Source: JACDAE01 sp034438015
Lineage (GTDB): Bacteria > Chloroflexota > Ktedonobacteria > Ktedonobacterales > Ktedonobacteraceae
Direction of reading: 5' to 3'
NCBI GenBank assembly: GCA_034438015.1
Contig: DAOTTD010000246.1
Span: 1 to 14,362, forward strand
Length of the DNA: 14,362 nucleotides
The translations under genes were made by a program, and so were the position numbers. Each line of letters begins with the position of its first letter. Position 1 is the first letter of the stretch. This document shows, one piece after another, positions 1 through 7,666 of this stretch. Under the pieces are notes generated by a model. That model searched no databases. It had not been told where the DNA came from and was given only the letters and a program-made list of their open reading frames with translations.

Positions 1-118
1 AGGTCACTGTTCAGGTAGTTGAACAGGCCACAAGCCAAAACTTCGGCTCTCCCGCTGCTTTCACCAGTATATCCTCCTGAGAGATTGCCTTTCAGGGGAC
101 TACACTCAAACTATTATA
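1..118 (-). promoter_or_regulatory. possible minus-strand promoter and structured leader
   Basis: Read on the minus strand, a perfect TATAAT lies at 113-118. No convincing -35 box is seen upstream: the best candidate, TTTTTG at 135-140 with 16 bp spacing, is poor. The sequence after it is rich in structure. CCTGA pairs with TCAGG around 75-95. CTCTC near 78-84 can pair with the GAGAG of a GGGAGAG stretch near 46-52. A perfect 7-bp hairpin, CTGTTCA/TGAACAG with a 6-base loop, occupies 7-26. The words GGCAATCTCTCAGG and GGGAGAGCCGAAG recall parts of glycine riboswitch aptamers, but no complete aptamer can be drawn and any regulated gene would lie beyond the left edge. Treat this as a hint only. 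Confidence 0.22.
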
Positions 119-789
119 TGAGCCAAATTGGTATCAAAAAGCCATGTTCAAAGAACAGCGGTACAGCCACACAAGAGGCGTCAGGGGTATTTGAACCTTG
201 CCTTAACTTCAGAGTATGTTTAACGCTTCTTCATGGGCAGCCCTTGACAACAATCGTTGATAGCAACGCCGCCAGACACCAGTTCATTTCGATTCACTTC
301 TATAAAAGATACCCTTCCCCGAATTCGCACTCAGGATAGACGATTATAACATGGAGTAGATGAGAGAAAACGAATTTGTAAACCGCCGGTCATACAGTGA
401 CTTATCATAGCCTTCACACTATCAAACAGTTCCACTTTGTAGAGAACCTCACATAACGACCAACGCGATTCGGCAGAGGCAAAATGGCAGAGCGATTTTG
501 CTTCGTCCCGATGCGCACAAGCGCTCAACCCGACGAAAAATGCAACCGACACCGGCCCAGAAAACCCGCAACAGCAAGGAAACAGCGTCTCCTTCCCGTT
601 GCAGATCCCTCGTTGGGCTATCCTCTCCAGCCATCCTACCCTACGCACTCACTCCTCCCGCGTACAGCAAAATTGACAGCAGAGACGACAGTCAACCAGT
701 GGAAACGAGCTATTTCCATAGACAGCCGGCCAGCGTTTTGAGCTCAGGATAGATGTCCGTAGAGCCCGGTAGACGGGAAGAACCGAGTC
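119..789. other. non-coding stretch, no gene recognised
   Basis: Short open frames exist on both strands, but none has a credible ribosome binding site, a recognisable domain or coding-like composition. I see no terminator, array or insertion-sequence terminus here. The only notable sequence is an 11-base word, CTCAGGATAGA, present at both 330-340 and 743-753, which may be chance. The stretch probably belongs to an intergenic or decayed region between the dehydrogenase and whatever lies left of the window. Confidence 0.5.
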
Positions 790-814
790 GTGGGTTCGAA
801 TCCCACCTCCTCCG
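790..814 (+). pseudogene. 3' fragment of a tRNA gene (T arm and acceptor strand)
   Basis: The plus strand carries a perfect T arm: GTGGG at 790-794, TTCGAAT loop at 795-801, CCCAC at 802-806. An acceptor-like CTCCTCC (807-813) and discriminator G (814) follow. The acceptor strand should pair with GGAGGAG, but no such sequence occurs at the expected distance upstream, nor is a convincing anticodon or D arm present, so the 5' part is missing. CCA is not encoded. The end resembles the 3' end of many serine tRNAs, although the identity cannot be proved. A lone 3' tRNA end is the usual footprint of site-specific integration into a tRNA gene, or of simple decay. It lies 11 bases beyond the stop of the dehydrogenase gene, on the opposite strand. 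Confidence 0.5.
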
Positions 815-825
815 TTCTCCCCTCA

Positions 826-1848
826 TCACACTTGCGGAACGACCATCGATTTGATGTTGGTCGGATCTTGCTTCGTGGCCTGCAGGGCCTGCTCCGCCGC
901 CTCCAATGGATAGCGACCAGTGATAAGCGAGCGGACCTCGACGCGACCGGCGGCCACGAGGGCAATGGCATCGGCATAGGTATTTGCGTAACGGAACGTC
1001 CCGGTCAGGGTGATCTCCCGGTTCTGGATAAAAGACATGGGCACGCTCAACTCCTCACCGGGATTCATGCCGACGGCAACCGCCATACCCACGGGGCGCA
1101 GCGAGCGGATGCCATCTCTCAATGCGCTCTGGTTGCCCGAACATTCGAGCAGCACATCGGCCTGGACGCCTGCCTGCGCGAGCGGCTGGTCAGCGACGTT
1201 GATGCTGTGGGTCGCGCCGAGTTGGCGCGCTATCGCCAGCCGCTGCGGAGAAACGTCGGTGATGGTGACTACCGCGACACCTAATGCAAAGGCGACCTTC
1301 ATGGCGAGCATACCAACCGGTCCGGCACCCGTAATCAGCACGTGATCACCGCCGCGCAGCCTTGCCTTGCGACACGCCCACAGGCCGACGGAGAGCGGTT
1401 CGATCATCGCGCCCTCTTCATTGGAGAGGCTATCTGGGAGAGTGTAGGCGAATTGCTCGGGGACGGTAACATAGTTGGCGAAGGCGCCGTCGATGGGCGG
1501 CGTGCCAAAGAAACGCACGTTTGGGCAGAGATTGTAGTGTCCGGTGCGACACTGTTCGCATACGCCGTCCGGAATGCCCGGCTCAATCGCCACGCGCTCA
1601 CCGATTCTGTTCTGGTTCACGTTCGCCCCGACGGCCACAATCACCCCGGCGGACTCGTGCCCGAGGATGAGCGGTTGACGCACGACATAGGTGCCGATCC
1701 TCCCATGCTCGTAGTAGTGGACATCGGACCCGCAGACCCCGACTGCTTTGACCTCGACCATGGCATCGTCTGGGCCAACATCTGGCATGGGCCTCTCTTC
1801 CAGACGAACATCGTGCACGGCGTACAGCACTGCTGCTTGATTTTTCAT
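826..1848 (-). CDS. zinc-dependent medium-chain polyol/alcohol dehydrogenase
   Basis: This is a 340-residue member of the medium-chain dehydrogenase/reductase family, close in pattern to sorbitol, xylitol and threonine dehydrogenases, which oxidise a secondary alcohol in the cytoplasm. Visible features are the GHESAG zinc signature (residues 63-68), probable catalytic zinc ligands C39, H64 and E150, and a Rossmann motif GAGPVG (174-179). The acidic D198 at the end of the second strand favours NAD over NADP. The structural zinc lobe keeps C97, C100 and C108 but lacks the usual third cysteine of the four, so that site may be empty, as in several sorbitol dehydrogenases. The open frame extends 25 codons further upstream, but the start at 1848 is chosen because AAAGGAG sits 8 bases before it. 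The exact substrate is unknown. It is separated from the sugar-polymer genes by 468 bp and may be unrelated to them. Confidence 0.9.
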   Translation of the reverse strand: MKNQAAVLYAVHDVRLEERPMPDVGPDDAMVEVKAVGVCGSDVHYYEHGRIGTYVVRQPLILGHESAGVIVAVGANVNQNRIGERVAIEPGIPDGVCEQCRTGHYNLCPNVRFFGTPPIDGAFANYVTVPEQFAYTLPDSLSNEEGAMIEPLSVGLWACRKARLRGGDHVLITGAGPVGMLAMKVAFALGVAVVTITDVSPQRLAIARQLGATHSINVADQPLAQAGVQADVLLECSGNQSALRDGIRSLRPVGMAVAVGMNPGEELSVPMSFIQNREITLTGTFRYANTYADAIALVAAGRVEVRSLITGRYPLEAAEQALQATKQDPTNIKSMVVPQV

Positions 1849-1869
1849 CGATGTATCTCCTTTGGCACT

Positions 1870-1893
1870 CATGACATGATAGGCTATGTCATG
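1870..1893. promoter_or_regulatory. palindrome upstream of the dehydrogenase gene (possible operator)
   Basis: Perfect 8-bp arms, CATGACAT (1870-1877) and ATGTCATG (1886-1893), flank an 8-base spacer. The palindrome ends 21 bases upstream of the dehydrogenase start and just before its ribosome binding site. Its size and position fit a dimeric repressor site or a small leader hairpin. No clear promoter boxes were found around it, so the role is inferred from position only. Confidence 0.4.
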
Positions 1894-2031
1894 GCTACTT
1901 TCCCTGTTTTCTCCTGCTATCAAAAAGCCGGTACGCTTCTTAAACGATAGATGATCGCTCTACCGTCTTCGGTCAAACATCGCACTCCGGGACCGACACA
2001 CTCAATGATACCACACGCTCATGGCCGCTAA

Positions 2032-2313
2032 TCAGCATCTGACTTAAGAGATACGTACAAAAATGAATCGCGCCATGTCGTCTTTGGCGTCAAGTTCTTA
2101 CGCGACATGATCCAGCACGATACTAACGCCGCCAGAACTGTCCGTGCCACCATCGAAAAATACGCTCCCACCGCCCTCAAAGCGATCACGCCGGCGGACG
2201 ACCTCATCTCCAATATTCTCTCGCAGCTGGGCGATCCCTGGCTGACGCCGCGCTACGCCCAGGATTCGCTGCGGAAGAAACTGAATGTGTGCAAACTTGC
2301 TCTCTTTGAGTAG
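2032..2313 (+). pseudogene. plus-strand coding remnant of unknown function
   Basis: After an in-frame stop at 2029-2031 a plus-strand frame runs open for about 93 codons to a TAG at 2311-2313. Its third codon positions are clearly rich in G and C, and its composition looks coding, unlike the surrounding shadow frames. The first ATG is at 2107 (giving 68 residues) but has no Shine-Dalgarno sequence, and the coding character begins well before it, around residue string ESRHVVFGVKFLRDM. This suggests a gene that has lost its 5' end. The C-terminal part is hydrophilic and probably helical, with a GDPWLTPRYAQDSLRKK segment. I do not recognise the family. It is the only plausible coding sequence on the plus strand and is convergent with the GT4 gene ending at 2317. 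Confidence 0.35.
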
Positions 2314-2316
2314 GTT

Positions 2317-3555
2317 TTATATACTTGTTGTTTCTACTTGCACCTTTCCTTCTTTTCGCTCTTTCTTTGCCAACGTAAGAAGCAACTCTTGATACCGTTC
2401 GGCCATTATCTCCCAGCGATAGGGAATGTAGTCCTTTGCAGCCTCATCAACCATGCTCTGGCGTTTCTCTGGATGTTGATAGAGCTCAATAATTGCCGCG
2501 GCAAAACTATCTACGTTGTCTGGTTCGCAAAGCATAATCGCTTCTGGCCTGAACATCGAGCGCATGCCGGGAGTATCGGATACGATCATTGGACGACGCA
2601 TCCAGGCATATTCATATGCTTTTGTCGGCAAGAGCAGGTCCATGAAGCCATCGGACGGGTAAGGAATAATACCAACATCGCCATGGAGCAAGAAATCGTT
2701 CAGTTCATCGCCGGGAGGGCACACATCAGAGAAGATAACGTGCTCACCCATTCCTAGATCCTGGGCTAAAAGCTTCACGGAAGGAATGGCCTCGCCTCGT
2801 CCTTTAACGTCCAGGCGTATATATGGCGCGACCTGTCGGGCCTTTGCCACCGCCCTGACTACTACGTCCAGCCTGCTCCGCGCTGCTACGGTGCCGTGAT
2901 ACATGACAATCAATGGGTGTTCCTCGCTGGGAACTTCCGTTGAGATCGCAGTTCTCCGCGAAGCCTGGAATAAGCGGGGATCAGTGCTATTGAGTATAAT
3001 GGTAATTTTTCGCGCTGGAACTCCTCGCTTGAGCAGCAATTGTTCGAAGGGCCAGCCAACGGTGATAATATGGTCCGCAAATAGCACTGAAATGCGCTCC
3101 TGCCATGTAGCCAGAAGTACAACAAGTCTTCGTAGCTTTCCTTTTGCCTTCACCGCCATAAGTTCAGGGGAAACGTCCTGTATCTCCAGAACGACCTTTG
3201 CCCCCAGTAACTTCGGGATGAGCGCCGCAAAAACAAGGAAATCCGGCATGTTATGGACATGGATCACGTCATATTTATGCTTGAGATGCAGTTGCGTCAC
3301 TTTGATTCCTGCTCTCACAAGAAAAATTATCCATTCCAGGACTGTGAACGGCAACGAACGACCAAAGCTGCGAGACATCGGAATGCGATGAACCTGCACT
3401 CCATCACATACTTCCTCTATGCCCTGACCTGGCTTGCGTGTACAGATGACTTCCGAAATATACCCGGCGCTGGCAGCAGCCTCAGCGGTCCGGCGCACAA
3501 GCACATCGAAGGGATACCAATCAAAAGTAATTGCACAAACACGAAGCGAAGGCAT
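2317..3555 (-). CDS. family 4 glycosyltransferase (GT-B fold)
   Basis: This 412-residue cytoplasmic glycosyltransferase probably transfers a sugar from a nucleotide donor to a growing lipid-linked glycan. The N-terminal Rossmann domain shows DVIHVHNMPDF (residues 96-106), typical of GT4 enzymes. The C-terminal donor domain begins near VMYHGT (217-222), with KGRGEAIP (251-258) and LPTKAYEYAWMRRPMIVSD (309-327). The last segment matches the WbuB-like subgroup, where the second glutamate of the E-x7-E motif is kept (E315) and the first is not. The tail is very rich in lysine and glutamate (about 396-404). The ATG at 3555 follows AAAGAGGT at a slightly long spacing. A TATAAT at 3576-3581 lies too close to act as an ordinary promoter with this leader. 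It follows the GT2 gene after a 170-bp gap holding a hairpin element, so it may be expressed separately. Donor and acceptor sugars cannot be told. Confidence 0.9.
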   Translation of the reverse strand: MPSLRVCAITFDWYPFDVLVRRTAEAAASAGYISEVICTRKPGQGIEEVCDGVQVHRIPMSRSFGRSLPFTVLEWIIFLVRAGIKVTQLHLKHKYDVIHVHNMPDFLVFAALIPKLLGAKVVLEIQDVSPELMAVKAKGKLRRLVVLLATWQERISVLFADHIITVGWPFEQLLLKRGVPARKITIILNSTDPRLFQASRRTAISTEVPSEEHPLIVMYHGTVAARSRLDVVVRAVAKARQVAPYIRLDVKGRGEAIPSVKLLAQDLGMGEHVIFSDVCPPGDELNDFLLHGDVGIIPYPSDGFMDLLLPTKAYEYAWMRRPMIVSDTPGMRSMFRPEAIMLCEPDNVDSFAAAIIELYQHPEKRQSMVDEAAKDYIPYRWEIMAERYQELLLTLAKKERKEGKVQVETTSI

Positions 3556-3610
3556 GGAACTTTAACCTCTTTCAAATTATATGCATTCTCTATTTAAGAA
3601 TTACTGTAAC

Positions 3611-3724
3611 TGTTCAGGTCCCCTCGCCGCCTGCGGCGGCTCGCCCGTTTATGTGTGGGTGGCAATCTCGCCACCCACACATAAACGCTTGTGAAGCGCC
3701 TTTGGCGCTGATGAGTCCTGATCA
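3611..3724. repeat. three-hairpin MITE-like palindromic element
   Basis: This 114-bp stretch is nearly all inverted repeat. Two 15-base outer hairpins, GCCGCC-TGC-GGCGGC (3626-3640) and AGCGCC-TTT-GGCGCT (3695-3709), each have a 6-bp stem and a 3-base loop. They flank a central 18-bp perfect hairpin at 3646-3687. The outer ends are imperfect inverted repeats, TGTTCAGG (3611-3618) and CCTGATCA (3717-3724), matching at 7 of 8 positions. It fills most of the gap between the GT2 and GT4 genes and abuts the GT2 stop codon. There is no U-run, so it is not a typical intrinsic terminator. It resembles a non-autonomous miniature transposable element or REP-type repeat. No target-site duplication is obvious. 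Confidence 0.5.
3646..3687. repeat. perfect 18-bp inverted repeat (central hairpin)
   Basis: The arms CGTTTATGTGTGGGTGGC (3646-3663) and GCCACCCACACATAAACG (3670-3687) are exact reverse complements around the 6-base loop AATCTC. Pairing stops cleanly at both ends (C3645 opposite C3688). As RNA it would be a very stable hairpin in either direction and could attenuate or protect the GT2 transcript. Confidence 0.85.
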
Positions 3725-3725
3725 T

Positions 3726-4937
3726 TTAAGAGAGCGTACGTACGGTACGTACCCACTCCTGGTTATGCTTGCGACTCCTGCTGAGCACGAGATAGACCCA
3801 GAGCTTCCAGAGCATAAACCACGGCGCATGCATAAGCGCTCGATATACCGCCCAGGGAGCGCGTAGCAAGTACAGCGCAGTGGCGATGTAACAGACAATG
3901 CCGCCAAGAAGGAGCAGACCGAACACAACCTGGGGTAGCGACCCCAGAAACAGAGACGCAGCAAAGACAAACAGGCAGGACGCAACTATGGTGGACAGAG
4001 GCGGCGTAAGTAACTCCATCATGGCCTCGATCTGGACGAAGCTCCTTGCACGCAGACCCCCTCTCAGAAGCTGCCAGGCGGTACGCCATTGCGATTCCTG
4101 GGGATCTACCGCCTCCCAGCGTACGTCCTGGGTGCGCATCTGAGCAAAGGTGATCGGCATCTGCGCGCGCACTATGGCCCCCGGTACGTAGTGCACGCGC
4201 TCTCCCTGTTGGATCAACGTGAGATAGTACTGGTAATCCTCTGCGATCCCGAATGCCCGCCAGGGAGAGCGCGTCAGGATGTCGCGACTGAAACACATCC
4301 CGTTGCCCGTCAGCGTCGCAGAGCCACCGATGCCGTTTCTACCCAGGGGACGTACGTGATTCATCAGCGTGAGCGCGACCCAGCGCAGGGCAGAGCTGGG
4401 CGACGCAGTGGCATTGAGGACGGTGTAGCATGCTTGCAATACTTTCGCGCCCTTTGCCAGTTCTCTATCCATTACACGCAGGAACGTCGCCTCCACGACC
4501 GAGTCCGCATCCAGGACGATATATGCATCGTGTTGCTTATCTTCTATTTGCTGCAACATCCAGTTCAGCGCATATCCTTTGCCACGCTTCTCCCTATCGA
4601 AACGCTCGTAGACACATACCCCCTCAACCCTGCATGCTAACTCGGCGGTAGTATCCGTACAGTTATCGGCAATGACATAGATCGTATACAGCTCTTTTGG
4701 ATAGTCCAGGTGGGAAAGGCTTTCGAGCAAGGTCCCTAGAATCACCTCCTCGTCATGGGCTGGAATCAATAGCGCAAAATTGCTTTGCGGAGAGGCCTGT
4801 TTGTCAGTGTATGCGCGTTTTTTTTGTCTTGTGCCGATGAGCGCCGAACAGGACAAAATACACAGATACACAACAGGGAAAGCAACGCATACTTCTGCAG
4901 CCAGAAGCGTCCAGGATAGAAAATGTACTATAACCAT
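3726..4937 (-). CDS. membrane-anchored family 2 glycosyltransferase
   Basis: This 403-residue GT-A enzyme is embedded in the inner membrane, with one hydrophobic segment at residues 4-34 and at least two more at about 312-360. The catalytic domain carries IPAHDEE (58-64), DNCTD (91-95), GKGYALN (119-125), the DADS metal-binding DxD variant (143-146), TGNGMCF (210-216), the ED of EDYQYY (233-234, likely catalytic base) and QDVRW (270-274). The QxxRW pattern is shared with cellulose- and hyaluronan-synthase-like processive enzymes, so it may extend a chain rather than add one sugar; that is inference. The start at 4937 is 6 bp after the stop of the preceding GT4 gene, whose last codons (AAGGTGA) supply the ribosome binding site, indicating translational coupling. 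A triple-hairpin repeat lies immediately after its stop. Confidence 0.92.
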   Translation of the reverse strand: MVIVHFLSWTLLAAEVCVAFPVVYLCILSCSALIGTRQKKRAYTDKQASPQSNFALLIPAHDEEVILGTLLESLSHLDYPKELYTIYVIADNCTDTTAELACRVEGVCVYERFDREKRGKGYALNWMLQQIEDKQHDAYIVLDADSVVEATFLRVMDRELAKGAKVLQACYTVLNATASPSSALRWVALTLMNHVRPLGRNGIGGSATLTGNGMCFSRDILTRSPWRAFGIAEDYQYYLTLIQQGERVHYVPGAIVRAQMPITFAQMRTQDVRWEAVDPQESQWRTAWQLLRGGLRARSFVQIEAMMELLTPPLSTIVASCLFVFAASLFLGSLPQVVFGLLLLGGIVCYIATALYLLRAPWAVYRALMHAPWFMLWKLWVYLVLSRSRKHNQEWVRTVRTLS

Positions 4938-4943
4938 CGCAAC

Positions 4944-6134
4944 TCACCTTATCCATTTCTCTAAGGTGCGGTTGAGAGTTTTTCCGCACCGTTCCCAACT
5001 ATACTCAGCTTCGACGAGTGCTCGGCCAGCGTTACCCAGAGAAGCCCGTTTTTCTGCATGTTGCAGAAGATCTACAACCGCCTGCGCGAAGAGCTCAGGT
5101 TGATCAGCCACCGTCAAATGTTTCCCATCCTCCACCGCCAGTCCTTCACAGCCCAGGCTGGTTGAAACGACGGCTTTTTGCATCGCCAATGCTTCGAGAA
5201 TTTTGAGGCGGGTACCGCTCCCAATAAGCAAAGGCGCGACAACCACCGATGCAGCGGCGAGGTAGGGCTTTACATCTGGCACTGTTCCTGTCACCGTAAC
5301 ACCAGGAAGTTCTGCCAATCGTTCAACCTCGGGAGGCGGAGAGCTGCCAACAATCTGCCATGTCGCATCAGGAATTTGCGCTTGAATAAGCGGCCAGCAC
5401 TCTCTGGCAAAAAACAAAACAGCCTGAGTGTTGGGATGGTAACTTATAGTACCGGTAAAGACGATACGATTAGCAACTTCCTGTTGTCCGTCGATGGTCC
5501 TGAAGGTCTCAGTATCAACTCCGTTAGGCACAATCTCGACAAGGCATTGTGGTGCAAGCTTTTTCAACAAAAGGTATTCGCGCTCGCTCGTCACCAGCAC
5601 GCCCCGTGCCTTGCGACAGCGTTCCAGCTCAATCGGTTTAAGTTTGCGGGTCTCCCACCAGTTGTACCATTTACGCACCCATGACCGCTCCTGCTGGTAC
5701 GTACGCTGCAGTAACTCATGTTCAATGTTGTGCTGGTCAATGATAACCGGCAGGTTCTTTGGAACCCGGTAGCCAGCAATAAAGACGCCTTCAAAAAGCA
5801 CAACATCAAAATGCTTCTGGGTGAGAAGGGCGTCGATTTTTTTTTGTACTTCTTCTCTGTAACTTAAACTGAGCAAATACGATTTACCTTGCAGCATAGT
5901 TAATATTTGTTGCGCCCGTTTTTTTTGCGTGGATGACGTTGAGGCTATTTGCCATATATCTTTCAACCCCATCTCCTGTAATGCGCTGCTGACAGTCCCC
6001 GTCGAACTGTCAACCGACACGGCCAGTAGTGAGACAGAATGTTGGCGAGCCAGTGCCTGCAAGAGATAGTAGCTGCGCGTGCCGGCTCCCCATGAACGGT
6101 CAGGCAGATAGAAAGACACCATGAGTAAATTCAT
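4944..6134 (-). CDS. family 4 glycosyltransferase
   Basis: This 396-residue GT-B glycosyltransferase is probably cytoplasmic and adds one sugar to the lipid-linked repeat unit. The N-terminus MNLLMVSFYLPDRSWGAGTR has the glycine-rich opening loop of GT4 enzymes. DQHNIEHE (133-140), IVPNGVD (201-207), VFTGTISYHPN (225-235) and GSGTRLKILEALAMQKAVVS (305-324) follow. The last segment with TSLGCEGL (325-332) is the donor-binding region typical of the sugar transferases seen in exosortase-type and surface polysaccharide clusters. Its ATG overlaps the stop of the Wzy-like gene by four bases (ATGA), with GGAAG five bases upstream, so the two are coupled. Substrate unknown. Confidence 0.93.
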   Translation of the reverse strand: MNLLMVSFYLPDRSWGAGTRSYYLLQALARQHSVSLLAVSVDSSTGTVSSALQEMGLKDIWQIASTSSTQKKRAQQILTMLQGKSYLLSLSYREEVQKKIDALLTQKHFDVVLFEGVFIAGYRVPKNLPVIIDQHNIEHELLQRTYQQERSWVRKWYNWWETRKLKPIELERCRKARGVLVTSEREYLLLKKLAPQCLVEIVPNGVDTETFRTIDGQQEVANRIVFTGTISYHPNTQAVLFFARECWPLIQAQIPDATWQIVGSSPPPEVERLAELPGVTVTGTVPDVKPYLAAASVVVAPLLIGSGTRLKILEALAMQKAVVSTSLGCEGLAVEDGKHLTVADQPELFAQAVVDLLQHAEKRASLGNAGRALVEAEYSWERCGKTLNRTLEKWIR

Positions 6135-7666
6135 TTAACTTCCTTCTGGTCTTGTTGATCCAGTTTGGGTAATTTAGCCAGGATACCACAGAGTATTCCC
6201 ATATAGATAACATTCCTATAAAAGAAGAGCTGATAATCTGCGAATGCGACGATTACTTCCATCACCACGATCGCCACTACATAGATGGCAACTACCTGTA
6301 AGTAAGGGTCGCGTAGTTTACGAGCGATGATACTCCCTAGAATGATAATGCTGCCGAATAAAAACCACAGCGAGAAGTAGCCGACCGGTCCTAGATCAAC
6401 CCAGATCCAATAAATTGTGTTATGAGGAACGTAGTTGTAGTAAGGATCGGACTGAAGAACATCTGGAAAGATACTTGTTAGCGCCACAGGTTGAAGGAAC
6501 GGTTTGCCGAAGCCGAGGCCGAGTGGCGCCTGCTTAGCTGTGTCTTTCAGATCATTGTTTTCGATTAAGCGATATAAGTTGGAATTGGCATCTCTGGCAT
6601 CCGTGGCAGAAGGATTGAAGACCGAAATGACAGCGCGTGCCGGTTCCCCAAAGCTTCCCTGATCTTTTTGAAAGGCGAGAACATAGGCGGCGCCAAGCCC
6701 TAAACATAGAACCATAACTACAAGCAATTTAGCGCGTGCCTCACTTCTTATCTGGAATACCAGTACCCAGGCAACTCCGCATCCCACTAACAAGGCGATA
6801 TAGTCAGTACGCCGTTGATTGGCAACCATGGCAATAAGCACTGCCGGTGCTATACATAGGGCCGCGATAAATTGTGGACGATAGCGATAGTGCAAGCTAG
6901 AGATAATCACCAGCAAGAGTAGCGCGGCAAAGAAGAACGATTCTTCATGCGACATGATGGTATCCTGCCCTGTGAGATCGCCGTGATATACAATCAGATA
7001 GACATAGAGGCCCTGAAGCGCTTTCACTCCCGCACTCACAATTATTAGCCAAAAGAGGGTACGAATATGGCCTTTCCGCGTTACGAAATTATATGCCATT
7101 ATATAAGAGGTAAACATGTACCAGAATGGGCGCAACTCAACAACGATAACTTTCAGGTCTCCTCCAGTCGCCAAACCATAAACCACTCCACTAACAACAC
7201 AGAGCATATACAATGAAAAGGGAACCCAGAGTACACCACCACGTAGCAACTGCTCACGTCGTAACAGGCGGGGGAATAGCCAGATAAAGAAAGTGAAGAG
7301 AATCAGCAGCCCGATGGGACGTTCAAAGAAGCCTGCAAGTTGTGGAGGCCAAAAGAAGACATAGAGGTGATCAGTGAAGATGGGAGTTGAAAGTGGCTGT
7401 TGTTCGATAAGAAGCGCACTCGCCGCCAGTGTGTACAGACCAATTATGGGCCAGCGAACAATAACAAGCGTCAGCACTACTATTCCCACTATCGCCAGGA
7501 GTAGGCCAAAGCTCGTATTCGTTCCTTCCAGAACGAACAGGGGAACAAAACCGAGCAGAGTAATGAAGAGTACAATGAAAAGCCACATTTCACGCTTCCC
7601 GCGTGCTGCCTGCAGACCAGAAACGGTATTCCTGGTCTCAGATATCATTGGCAATTGCCTGCGCAT
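6131..7666 (-). CDS. O-antigen polymerase/ligase-like membrane protein (Wzy/WaaL superfamily)
   Basis: This 511-residue protein has about ten or more hydrophobic segments, the first pair at roughly 27-70 and the last near 455-496. The family joins lipid-linked glycan units on the outer face of the membrane. Supporting motifs are NQRRTDYIALLV (283-294), like the Arg-containing region of O-antigen ligases, PLGLGFGKPF (381-390) at the end of the large outer loop, and PHNTIYWIWVDLGPVGY (414-430), matching the PHN-x-(hydrophobic)-x-LG-x-x-G pattern of PF04932-type proteins. The start at 7666 follows GAGGT at 6-bp spacing; a second ATG at residue 7 is less likely. It is coupled to the downstream GT4 by an ATGA overlap. 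With a flippase in the same locus, a Wzy polymerase role is favoured over ligase, but the two cannot be separated from sequence alone. Confidence 0.85.
   Translation of the reverse strand: MRRQLPMISETRNTVSGLQAARGKREMWLFIVLFITLLGFVPLFVLEGTNTSFGLLLAIVGIVVLTLVIVRWPIIGLYTLAASALLIEQQPLSTPIFTDHLYVFFWPPQLAGFFERPIGLLILFTFFIWLFPRLLRREQLLRGGVLWVPFSLYMLCVVSGVVYGLATGGDLKVIVVELRPFWYMFTSYIMAYNFVTRKGHIRTLFWLIIVSAGVKALQGLYVYLIVYHGDLTGQDTIMSHEESFFFAALLLLVIISSLHYRYRPQFIAALCIAPAVLIAMVANQRRTDYIALLVGCGVAWVLVFQIRSEARAKLLVVMVLCLGLGAAYVLAFQKDQGSFGEPARAVISVFNPSATDARDANSNLYRLIENNDLKDTAKQAPLGLGFGKPFLQPVALTSIFPDVLQSDPYYNYVPHNTIYWIWVDLGPVGYFSLWFLFGSIIILGSIIARKLRDPYLQVVAIYVVAIVVMEVIVAFADYQLFFYRNVIYMGILCGILAKLPKLDQQDQKEVK

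Noticed and set aside
19..339. A 106-codon plus-strand frame at the left edge
   Set aside because: It starts at TTG without a ribosome binding site, and its protein sequence has low-complexity, non-coding character.
331..648. A cysteine-rich minus-strand frame with a hydrophobic middle, which could be read as a small membrane protein
   Set aside because: No usable ribosome binding site at either candidate start, and an equally open frame exists on the other strand, as expected from stop-poor non-coding DNA.
330..753. CTCAGGATAGA at 330-340 and 743-753 as target or flanking repeats of an inserted 400-bp segment
   Set aside because: Eleven bases over this distance is weak evidence, with no inverted termini, transposase or other matching sequence at the two places.
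740..814. A complete tRNA, selenocysteine tRNA or tmRNA 3' domain
   Set aside because: The acceptor strand CTCCTCC has no GGAGGAG partner upstream, there is no recognisable anticodon loop or D arm, and no tmRNA tag sequence occurs in the preceding 400 bases.
790..1284. Long plus-strand open frames opposite the dehydrogenase (790-1284 and 1342-1950)
   Set aside because: They are antisense shadows of a gene with intact catalytic motifs and a strong ribosome binding site on the minus strand, and show no domain of their own.
3646..3687. Intrinsic terminator after the GT2 gene
   Set aside because: The hairpin is strong, but no T-run follows it in either direction, so ordinary intrinsic termination is not supported.
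3708..3715. CTGATGAG, the first core box of a hammerhead ribozyme, beside a small hairpin
   Set aside because: No GAAA box, stem II partner or cleavage triplet is found at the required positions on either side.
3531..3866. A plus-strand frame running through the hairpin element and the end of the GT2 gene
   Set aside because: It crosses the inverted repeats and overlaps the coding region of GT2 in antisense; no start signal or domain.
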